DNA from: Methanobacteriota archaeon
GTDB lineage: Archaea; Thermoplasmatota; Thermoplasmata; SG8-5; JACRNV01
DNA length: 51,672 bases
Assembly (NCBI GenBank): GCA_016214785.1
Contig: JACRNV010000016.1
Span: forward strand, 1 to 51,672
Reading direction: 5' to 3'
Positions 1 to 6,050 of this stretch are shown piece by piece. A program made the position numbers and the translations under genes. The notes below the pieces were generated by a model. The model was not told the DNA's origin, did no database searches, and saw only the letters and a list, made by a program, of their open reading frames with translations. How positions within the stretch are numbered: position 1 is the stretch's first letter; every line of letters begins with the position of its first letter.

Positions 1-32
1 AAAACCGCTGCATAATAAGTACTTCAAGTCTG

Positions 33-52
33 TGCCTGCCATACGGCAGGCA
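33..52. terminator. 8-bp perfect inverted repeat
   Basis: TGCCTGCC at 33-40 and GGCAGGCA at 45-52 form a perfect 8-bp stem around a 4-base loop. It lies about 45 bases beyond the stop codon of the GTPase-like gene, on the downstream side. It could end that transcript, but there is no T-tract on that strand next to it, so it may be an unrelated palindrome. Confidence 0.35.
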
Positions 53-95
53 GTCCGACGGTTCCTTAAGAATGATTTTTTTATGCCCAAAATGT

Positions 96-755
96 TTACT
101 TATTTATGTCCTTAGCTATAATATCATGAATATCATATTCATCGTTTTTGGTCAGTACAAAAGCGATTGGTATCTTTAATTTCGGAGAATCTTTGGATGT
201 TCTGTATTTGGATAAAGCGAGAATTGTTCTATCATAAAATAGCATAACATCATCAAGTGTTGGCTTACCTTTGATTTTAACCTTAAGAGGTTCCAGTAAA
301 AAAATAAAGTTTGATGAATTTCTTAATAAATATATGTACATATTCATTAAAAGTGGATCAGGAACAATAAAATTTTCTGGCGGTGGCGAACCCAAAGCAA
401 CATCAGGAGCATACTTTAAAAATTCACCGGATACATCTTGAACCATAAGATGATACCGCCCTCCTTTGTCAAACATTGACTGTTTTTTAAGTTCAGTTTT
501 CCATTCACATTGCGCTTCTGTACAGACTTTAGGGTCTAAGGTTGTGGGCGGAGGAAATATTCGATCTCTAAGAATATAATTATCTAAATATTCCATATAT
601 CGAATAGTTGTAATTGTCTCTGGTGCTACGAATAATTTACTTGTAGGGTCTTTTTTTCCGACATAGTTTATTGCCCATATATAACTCGTTTTTCCGCATC
701 CAATTGGGCCCATTACTGTCGTAATGTCCTTCTTTTCTCTTGAATTTTGTATCAT
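96..755 (-). CDS. GTPase-like P-loop protein, AT-rich
   Basis: This is a 219-residue P-loop protein of unknown function. A Walker A/G1 loop (GPIGCGKTS) is at residues 16-24, a DVSG motif at 107-110 fits the G3 DxxG, and TKND at 202-205 fits the G4 base-specificity motif. Together they point to a TRAFAC-type GTPase. The spacing and the VQDVSGE motif recall the stand-alone or double GTPase domains found in some prokaryotic conflict and signalling systems, but that family link is from memory and unproven. It has no membrane segment or signal peptide. The ATG at 755 follows GGGATGAATA, and a TATA-like GTATA lies near 780-786. The gene is far more AT-rich than the rest of the window, which suggests recent transfer. 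Partners, if any, may lie beyond the window edge. Confidence 0.75.
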   Translation of the reverse strand: MIQNSREKKDITTVMGPIGCGKTSYIWAINYVGKKDPTSKLFVAPETITTIRYMEYLDNYILRDRIFPPPTTLDPKVCTEAQCEWKTELKKQSMFDKGGRYHLMVQDVSGEFLKYAPDVALGSPPPENFIVPDPLLMNMYIYLLRNSSNFIFLLEPLKVKIKGKPTLDDVMLFYDRTILALSKYRTSKDSPKLKIPIAFVLTKNDEYDIHDIIAKDINK

Positions 756-824
756 TATTCATCCCATTTGAATTGTAAGAATATACCTTTATCAATATTT
801 TCTTTTTCTGTCATATCCGTCAGT

Positions 825-968
825 CTACCCCTCGCTCCCCTCATCCTCCTCATTCATCTGCCTCGACCTGTTGTCCATTGCCGCCTTGTGCTCCGCGCTG
901 GTCGGGTTCTTCGAGTCGGACCTCTGGTCGTTCGCGCTCCTCCCTCCGCCCTTGCCGCCTTTCCCCAT
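825..968 (-). CDS. 47-residue conserved small protein
   Basis: This small ORF encodes 47 residues, starting MGKGGKGGGRS and containing NDQRSDSKNPTS and AMDNRSRQMN. The Asn/Asp/Arg/Ser pattern matches, from memory, a family of tiny hydrophilic proteins in many bacteria and archaea built on NDQRSD-x-x-NPxxxA followed by DNRxxQxN. Its function is unknown. The start is well supported: AAGGAGG sits 8 bases before the ATG at 968, and a TATA-like ATATTAATAG near 1005-1014 lies at a suitable distance further upstream. It is highly charged, Gly-rich at the N terminus and predicted disordered, with no cysteines or membrane segment. It sits between the acylphosphatase gene and the GTPase gene on the same strand, with its own promoter-like sequence. 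Confidence 0.75.
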   Translation of the reverse strand: MGKGGKGGGRSANDQRSDSKNPTSAEHKAAMDNRSRQMNEEDEGSEG

Positions 969-1029
969 GCGATGCGCCTCCTTGCTAGAGGCATGCGGGC
1001 CGTTCTATTAATATGTTTCTCAAGGGGGC

Positions 1030-1656
1030 TCATTCCGCGAGCTTCCGGTCGATGAGCGCGCCCACTTTCCCGGTCAGCGAAATCAGGGCTTCCGTCGAAT
1101 TGTGAAGCTCGGCGGTAAGTTTGGCCATGTCCGTTTTGACTGTCTTTATATCATGGCCGATCTCTCCGTATCTTGTTTCCAGAGTGTCGAAGCGCGTGTT
1201 CACGTCGGAGTGCATCGAGGAAATAGCGGTTTCTACTTTGTTGAAGCCGCCTTTCATCTCGTTTTTCAAATCCGAAAGTCCTTCTTTGGTTTCTTTAAAT
1301 CCACCCTTCAAGTCGGTGTGCATTGTGCTCAGTTTCCTACCTGCCGTGGCGAATCCCTGGAACATCTCCGCCCCCAGGTCGGAGTACTTCACCTCGAAGT
1401 ACTTGAATCTTCCCTGCGCCTTAGACCATTTGACGGCAACCTTCTCGACACTGATGTCGTCGTTGCGGATTTCCAGCTTCTTGAGAAATCCCCTGATGGA
1501 CTTCTCCTCGCCCTCGCAGATGGCTCTAACTGTGCCATCCGGCAGGTTCTCTACATATCCGATCAAACCGGCTTTCTGGGCGATGCGCATGACCGTGCCC
1601 CTGAAACCTACGTCCTGCACGTCGCCAGATATTACGACGGTCGCCCGCTTTTTCAT
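1030..1656 (-). CDS. Acylphosphatase domain fused to coiled coil
   Basis: Residues 1-90 are an acylphosphatase fold, an enzyme that hydrolyses acyl phosphates. The catalytic Arg19 (GFR) and Asn37 (VENLPDG) are present, but the phosphate loop reads VQDVGFR where the family consensus is VQGVGFR, so a glycine is replaced by aspartate. Residues 95-208 are a long helical region with heptad-like spacing (DLKGGF, EMKGGF, DTLETR), probably a coiled coil that oligomerises the protein. Typical acylphosphatases are about 90 residues, so this is a fusion. I chose the ATG at 1656 because a TATA-like ATATATAAA at 1687-1695 would place the transcript start just before it. The frame stays open to 1698, but that start would lie inside the promoter. 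Confidence 0.85.
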   Translation of the reverse strand: MKKRATVVISGDVQDVGFRGTVMRIAQKAGLIGYVENLPDGTVRAICEGEEKSIRGFLKKLEIRNDDISVEKVAVKWSKAQGRFKYFEVKYSDLGAEMFQGFATAGRKLSTMHTDLKGGFKETKEGLSDLKNEMKGGFNKVETAISSMHSDVNTRFDTLETRYGEIGHDIKTVKTDMAKLTAELHNSTEALISLTGKVGALIDRKLAE

Positions 1657-1685
1657 CGGTGCACCATCTACCTCATCCCGCTGCA

Positions 1686-1696
1686 AATATATAAAC
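1686..1696 (-). promoter_or_regulatory. TATA box for acylphosphatase gene
   Basis: TTTATATATTT on the minus strand lies about 35 bases before the ATG at 1656. This is the usual archaeal TATA position for a very short leader. Confidence 0.55.
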
Positions 1697-1978
1697 ATGC
1701 CGCCAACCTCTCAGACGGTCAGCAGGCTGCCGATGGATATCGTTTAGAGAGAGCTCAGGGAGTGGATGGTGGAGGGGTGATGTCTTTAGTTGGAAGGGGT
1801 ACAGTCCATTCTCGCCAGCTTGGTTGTTATCTTCGTGCCCGCCGGTTCCGCTCCCGCTTTGGACGGCTGCGCAGCGTGGCCAAGCGCAGGAATCGGCAAC
1901 CTCCCTGCCTGCAACATAACGAGCGCCCCGTGGATATTTCTTAATACAAGTTATCTCATCCGTGTCCACGGGGGTATC
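1697..1978. other. Divergent intergenic region, no firm gene
   Basis: This stretch separates two divergent genes. A minus-strand 43-codon ORF (1786-1917) has acceptable codon use but no clear ribosome site. The plus-strand frame of the next gene is open through much of the region, but that extension has no good start. TTTCTTAATACA near 1937-1948 is a plausible TATA element for the plus-strand membrane protein. I see nothing else. Confidence 0.4.
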
Positions 1979-2713
1979 ATGACCGAACAAGACGCAGGGA
2001 AGAGGGATGCGAAGAGAGCTCGGTACAAGTGGAGGGCGGCGCTGGCGAGCGTCATATTGATCATCATCCTGCTGGTCAAGATTATACTGCCAATCATGGG
2101 GCTCGCCCTGGACGCAAACCCGATATCCGGCCTGCACTGGTCGTACTATGTACTGGCCGTCATCGGGGCGCTCTTCTATGCGGGCACACTCCTCGGGAAC
2201 GTGAGGAGCGACTTCGACGGTTGGAGGGCGGCCTCGGACGCGGTGTCGAGGCTGGCGCAGGCGGTGATATACACCATAATCATACTCAACATCTACGGCA
2301 ACGTGATCGTCATAAACGCCCAGGCCAACGTCACAGTGTCCGGGGCGATAATCGCCCTGTTCGTAGGGCTGTACGTCAAGCTGTTCGAGAACACCATCGC
2401 GGGCATCGCCAGGAAGATAAACGACGCGATATCGCCCGATGCCAAGGAGCGCAGCGACGCGTGTTCGAAATGCGAGAAGATAAAAGAGGAACTGGACATG
2501 GCGTACGACCAGCTGATAGCGAAGAACTCGCGGGAGCCGGAGAAGTACAGGGAAGAGATTGCCACTCTTGTAAGGCAAATAGAGAGCAATGCCGGGAGGC
2601 TGAAGGAAATCATCAAATTCATCAGCGACAACGAGATGGAGAGGGCGCGAATCGCCATGCTAGAGGTGGAGGCGACGGTCAGGGCGACGAAGCTCAAATT
2701 CGGGCTGGCGTGA
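1979..2713 (+). CDS. Four-helix membrane protein with coiled-coil tail
   Basis: This 244-residue protein is not recognised. Four hydrophobic segments lie at about residues 20-42, 52-72, 90-111 and 115-133. A cytoplasmic-looking helical tail (about 140-244) follows, rich in Glu, Lys and Arg and probably a coiled coil, with a CSKC pair at its start. There is no signal peptide. The ATG at 1979 follows GGGGGTATC, a ribosome-binding sequence; the open frame upstream is longer but has no ribosome site. It stands alone on this strand. A sensor, scaffold or channel-like role is possible, but nothing in the sequence decides. Confidence 0.75.
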   Translation: MTEQDAGKRDAKRARYKWRAALASVILIIILLVKIILPIMGLALDANPISGLHWSYYVLAVIGALFYAGTLLGNVRSDFDGWRAASDAVSRLAQAVIYTIIILNIYGNVIVINAQANVTVSGAIIALFVGLYVKLFENTIAGIARKINDAISPDAKERSDACSKCEKIKEELDMAYDQLIAKNSREPEKYREEIATLVRQIESNAGRLKEIIKFISDNEMERARIAMLEVEATVRATKLKFGLA

Positions 2714-3002
2714 CGATCGCCCGTGGAGCGGGCGGAGGCCGTTCCAGCCCCGCGAACCCGCTCACCCTCTTCATATCGACCGTATCGTCGATCAGCATCG
2801 TCCTCCCCCCGCATGTCACGGTCGGCCTCCTCTTCCTGAGCCCCTTGAGGCCGCCGGTCGGTATCATCTCGATCCTGAGCGGGACTCTCCATCTCGAGGC
2901 CCTTCGGGATGGCCCTCGCCCTCTCCTCCGCGGGCGATAGGTGCCCGACGACCTCCTTCGGGACCGAGTGTGCCCGGCCCTATCGGCGCTTTCCACTGTC
3001 AT
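2694..3002 (-). CDS. Doubtful 102-residue ORF with frame-shifted middle
   Basis: The ATG at 3002 overlaps the TGA of the upstream zinc-ribbon gene in an ATGA arrangement, typical of translational coupling. The first 12 codons and everything from about 2885 down to 2694 have the codon use of neighbouring genes (for example ATC GAG ATG ATA CCG ACC GGC). The middle, about 2890-2965, reads as an Arg/Ser-rich string in this frame but as a normal-looking peptide (VPKEVVGHLSPAEERARAIP) in another frame. That pattern suggests two compensating indels, from decay or sequencing error. The 3' end runs 20 bases into the convergent membrane-protein gene. No family is recognised. Confidence 0.4.
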   Translation of the reverse strand: MTVESADRAGHTRSRRRSSGTYRPRRRGRGPSRRASRWRVPLRIEMIPTGGLKGLRKRRPTVTCGGRTMLIDDTVDMKRVSGFAGLERPPPAPRAIVTPARI

Positions 3003-3541
3003 TTTGTCTTCAAATAAGCGCCGACTTCCACCTTCCAGGAATCGTACTTCTTCCTCTCCTTGTCCGCGATGTCGGCGCTCCTGATGGCATAGGTTATGCC
3101 GCGCTTGTAGTCCGCGCCTTTCAACGCGTCCTGCGCCTTCTGGAGCATGGAGCGCGCTTCCTTCGTGTCCCCGCCGTGCTCGTCCGCATCCCTGATCTTG
3201 ACCTGCGACCTACTGATGCTGTTCAGCAGCATCTCGTACTGGAGGATGCGCTCCTCGGCAATCCCCCCGCACTCGGTCGCGATCCTGATCGCGTCCTCGT
3301 AGCTGTGGGCATCGAGCATCAGCTTGGCGCCCGTGAGAAGATCCTCGGCGTCTTCCAGCATTACGCCCCGCTCCTTGCCGCGCAGCATCTCATTCCGTGC
3401 GTGCTCGATTGCCTCGGCGGCGCGCTCTGAAGGGCTTTTCGGGGACGGAAGCTCCGCTGCGCATTTGCCGCATATTCCATCCTGCTCTGATGGTCTGCCG
3501 CACCTCGAGCAGGTGCGCGACGACCCGCCCACGTTGCCCAC
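2999..3541 (-). CDS. Zinc-ribbon helical protein
   Basis: This is a 180-residue soluble protein of unknown function. It begins with a small treble-clef or zinc-ribbon motif (CSRCGRP, then CGKCAAE, residues 11-27). The rest, residues 35-180, is all helical with TPR-like character (DAEDLLTGAKLMLDAHSYEDAI; AQDALKGADYKRGITYAIRSADIAD). Zinc-ribbon plus helical-repeat proteins are common in archaea as adaptors. The start is a GTG at 3541, preceded by GAGGAGG at good spacing, with a TATA-like CTTATTTAG about 40 bases upstream. Its stop overlaps the ATG of a doubtful downstream ORF. Confidence 0.75.
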   Translation of the reverse strand: MGNVGGSSRTCSRCGRPSEQDGICGKCAAELPSPKSPSERAAEAIEHARNEMLRGKERGVMLEDAEDLLTGAKLMLDAHSYEDAIRIATECGGIAEERILQYEMLLNSISRSQVKIRDADEHGGDTKEARSMLQKAQDALKGADYKRGITYAIRSADIADKERKKYDSWKVEVGAYLKTK

Positions 3542-3889
3542 GTGCGCCTCCTCTTCAATGACATGGTTCGGGCAGTCTAAATAAGTTTCGGCATTTTTCC
3601 GGATACATTGTTTTTTTGCTCACTTAAAGCCCGATTGAGTATTCATATTAATCAGGAGGTATGCAATCTTAACCTTCGCCCTCGTGGCCGATGGCGCCAC
3701 CAAGCGGGAGGGGGCTTCCCGTGGCAGGCTCCGATTAAAGCCTTTGTTTTAAAACTCTTCCCCCACCGCTTTCCTGTTACGGCCGGGCACCTACGGGCGC
3801 TCGCGTCGGGCGAGGGATCGGTCTCTTCGGCATAGCGTGCTTGCGCGGAGCGATTCCGAGAATCGGGGGAATGCCGGCGAATCTATTGT
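3542..3889. other. 348-base intergenic region, no gene identified
   Basis: I find no protein gene here. TATA-like elements occur on the plus strand at about 3622-3630 (CTTAAAGCC) and 3757-3764 (TTTTAAAA). CAGGAGGTATG at 3653-3663 looks like a ribosome site plus start, but it opens a frame of only three codons. GC-rich inverted repeats, such as CCAAGCGGGA with TTCCCGTGG (about 3700-3725), suggest a structured RNA. I could not match it to SRP RNA, RNase P RNA or a riboswitch class I know. Confidence 0.35.
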
Positions 3890-4780
3890 CTATGCACTGG
3901 TCTTTTTGCGATAGGAAAACATCCGGTCGTAATTGTCGACGTGGTACTCCTTTATCAACCGATTTGCGCGCTCCCTCACCTGTGCCGCGTGCCCCTTCTC
4001 GCAGTAGTCGGCCTTGTAGAGGCCTTCGTACTTCGGAAGCAGCTCGGGATATTGTCCTTCGATGAAGGGGAGGACCCTGCTTCGAGCCTCCCCGCGAAGG
4101 TTGAGCACGTCCACGACCACGTAGTCCGCGCCGCTCCCAGCCAGTGTTTTGATGAGACGCTCTAAATCATTCTCGCTATCGGAAATATACGGGAACAGCG
4201 GGACCGAGGCCACGCCCACGGTTATGCCGGCGTCGTGAATCTTCCGCACCACCGCGATTCGCTTCTGAATGCTTGGCGCCCGCGGCTCCATCTTCTCCCG
4301 CAATTCTTCATCCATGCTGGGAATTGTGACGACGACGTTGAGAAAACCGCCCCGGGCGATTTCCGCGAGCAGGTCTAGGTCCCTTAAGACGAGGTCCGAT
4401 TTGGTGGAGACCATCAGCGCATTGCGGCGCTTCAGGAAGACCTCCAGAATATCCCGTGCGATCTCGAGCTCCCGCTCGACCGGCTGGTACGGGTCCGTGA
4501 CCGTCGACATGTTGACCGTCCATTTCCTGTCCCATCTTTTGTTCGAGAGCTCCCGGTCGAGGACGGCGGCGGCGTTGTCCTTCACCAGGATCTTATGCGC
4601 GAAGTCCCCGGTCGGCAGACCAAGGTACTCGTGGGTATAGCGCGCGTTGCAATACACGCAATCGTGCTCGCATCCCCTGTACGGGTTGATCCCCCAGCGG
4701 AAGGGCAGGAACCAGGCATTCACTCGGTGAAGCGTCGATTTTGCCTCCGTGTGCTCGTAAATCACTTCCTTTCGTCTCAT
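3890..4780 (-). CDS. SPL-like radical SAM protein (COG1533 type)
   Basis: This 296-residue radical SAM protein belongs to the spore-photoproduct-lyase-like family. The [4Fe-4S] and S-adenosylmethionine site is the CxxxCxxC motif in GCEHDCVYCNARY, about residues 36-48, after a family-typical NPYRG. Such proteins cleave SAM reductively to make a radical; the substrate of archaeal members is generally unknown, although annotations often call them DNA-repair photolyases. The ATG at 4780 follows GGGG at short spacing. A second member of the family lies at 39218-40165, sharing the NPY-x-GC and LLPKY motifs. The alkylated-DNA repair gene lies just upstream on the same strand, so a DNA-repair link is possible but not shown. 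Confidence 0.85.
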   Translation of the reverse strand: MRRKEVIYEHTEAKSTLHRVNAWFLPFRWGINPYRGCEHDCVYCNARYTHEYLGLPTGDFAHKILVKDNAAAVLDRELSNKRWDRKWTVNMSTVTDPYQPVERELEIARDILEVFLKRRNALMVSTKSDLVLRDLDLLAEIARGGFLNVVVTIPSMDEELREKMEPRAPSIQKRIAVVRKIHDAGITVGVASVPLFPYISDSENDLERLIKTLAGSGADYVVVDVLNLRGEARSRVLPFIEGQYPELLPKYEGLYKADYCEKGHAAQVRERANRLIKEYHVDNYDRMFSYRKKTSA

Positions 4781-4867
4781 GAGATGCCCCGCGGGCTCAT
4801 AGCTTTCTTAGATTCGGGGTGGTGTCGCGGTCAACGAGCCGGCCGTCTCCTCTCCGCGCGCTTGGCT

Positions 4868-5404
4868 CTATCCTATCGCCCCTTCCATGCGCAGGAGCGC
4901 CCTCTTCGTCCCCTGCCCTTTCTTCGACGGCCCGCCGTACCCGGTCATGGAGCCGTCCTTCCCGATGACCCTGTGGCAGGGCACGATGAGCGATACCGGG
5001 TTGCTGCCGTTCGCGCCGCCCACCGCCCTGTACCCCTTCGGGCACCCGACCCTTTCGGCCATCCACTGGTACGAGCGCGTCTCGCCGTACGGGATCTTCA
5101 GCAGCGCCTTCCAGACCTTCCTCTGGAACTCGGTCCCTTCTATGAAATCCACGTTGCAATCGAACTTTCGAAGATTACCTGAAAGATACGATTCGAGCTG
5201 GCCCGCGACGTCCGCCAGGAACTCGGGGTCCTCTGCTAGCTCGCGATCGTAATGTTTCTCGAACCTGCGCACCGTCTTATCGTCCGCGGGGAAATGCAGC
5301 CTGCATACCCCTCTGTCGGTCGCTGCGACGAAGATGGCCCCCAGCCTGCTCGGGACCAGCGCGTAGCGGATCGCACCCTTGGTTTTTACTTTCGCAGCTT
5401 TCAT
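4868..5404 (-). CDS. ogt: Methylated-DNA--protein-cysteine methyltransferase
   Basis: This suicide DNA-repair protein removes alkyl groups from O6-alkylguanine by transferring them to its own cysteine. The active-site PCHRVI (about residues 139-144), the helix-turn-helix recognition region (ETRSYQWMAERVG) and the downstream GYGG loop are intact. An N-terminal ribonuclease-H-like domain covers the first 85 or so residues. I chose the ATG at 5404, with GGTGAAAAG just before it. A TATA sequence, TCTTTATAG, lies at 5438-5446 and overlaps the stop codon of the upstream membrane-protein gene. A second ATG at 5425 would give a slightly longer protein. At 178 residues it has normal length. Confidence 0.93.
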   Translation of the reverse strand: MKAAKVKTKGAIRYALVPSRLGAIFVAATDRGVCRLHFPADDKTVRRFEKHYDRELAEDPEFLADVAGQLESYLSGNLRKFDCNVDFIEGTEFQRKVWKALLKIPYGETRSYQWMAERVGCPKGYRAVGGANGSNPVSLIVPCHRVIGKDGSMTGYGGPSKKGQGTKRALLRMEGAIG

Positions 5405-5437
5405 CTTTTCACCATTTTCATGCATAGCGGACAAGGG

Positions 5438-5935
5438 CTATAAAGATTTCTTCGCCACAGCCCTACGAATATAAAGTGTCAGCAAGGCCAGCGTCGCGAT
5501 TCCTGCCAGCGCATACACAGCGATGAAGATGTAATATTGGCCAACCGCAGACCACATCGGATTCCCCATGAGTGGATAAAACGGGGTCATCTCCCTATAG
5601 ATGAACGCGTCGATGAATACATGCGAAAAAGCTCCGATGAGCGCCCCCAGCGATATCGACTTGAAATTTGAATATGTATCCCATTTGAACCATTCCTTTA
5701 TCCTCTTCATAGGAGCGCGCAGGAAGAACACAAGCGGAATAATGACGATGGAGACGATGGCCGCGCCTATCAGCATGTGGAGGCATCCGTGTATCGGAGT
5801 CCCAAGGAGGAGGAAAAGGAAGAAATCGATATCAATGGCCATGCTGCCAATGATTGCAGCGACAATATCGACCTTTTTCGGAAAGTAGTAGCCGATCAAT
5901 CCAGGTATTCCGATGTGAAGGGGCGTTACTGGCAT
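5438..5935 (-). CDS. YdjM/DUF4184-like membrane protein
   Basis: This 165-residue integral membrane protein starts MPVTPLHIGIPGLIGYY and has an early DIDFF motif and His residues in or near membrane segments (TPIHGCLHML; FSHVFIDAF). That layout matches the YdjM or DUF4184-like membrane-bound predicted metal-dependent hydrolases, whose real function is unclear. Four to five hydrophobic segments are visible. The ATG at 5935 begins the conserved N terminus. A frame upstream is open for hundreds of codons, but that is only antisense to the next gene. A decayed copy of its leader and first codons lies at 9553-9632. A TATA-like CTTATACGG near 5980-5988 may drive it. Confidence 0.8.
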   Translation of the reverse strand: MPVTPLHIGIPGLIGYYFPKKVDIVAAIIGSMAIDIDFFLFLLLGTPIHGCLHMLIGAAIVSIVIIPLVFFLRAPMKRIKEWFKWDTYSNFKSISLGALIGAFSHVFIDAFIYREMTPFYPLMGNPMWSAVGQYYIFIAVYALAGIATLALLTLYIRRAVAKKSL

Positions 5936-6050
5936 TGCATGACCCTTTTCGCTGAAACGGTCATGGTTCCTTTCCGTATAAGCGTTTCCGGTAGCCTGAC
6001 TAAAATCTTTTTCTATCCTTCCCGCATACCGTTCCCTTGAGGGGCGGCAC

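Noticed and set aside
747-1055. 102-codon plus-strand ORF
   Set aside because: It is antisense to the supported 47-residue gene, is rich in Arg, Pro and Leu typical of GC-rich antisense frames, and has no ribosome site.
1786-1917. 43-codon minus-strand ORF in the intergenic region
   Set aside because: Codon use is acceptable, but there is no clear ribosome site or recognised sequence, and part of it mirrors the open frame on the other strand.
3653-3672. CAGGAGGTATG ribosome-site-plus-start on the plus strand
   Set aside because: The frame stops after three codons, so it cannot encode a protein. It might be a leader sequence, but nothing follows it.
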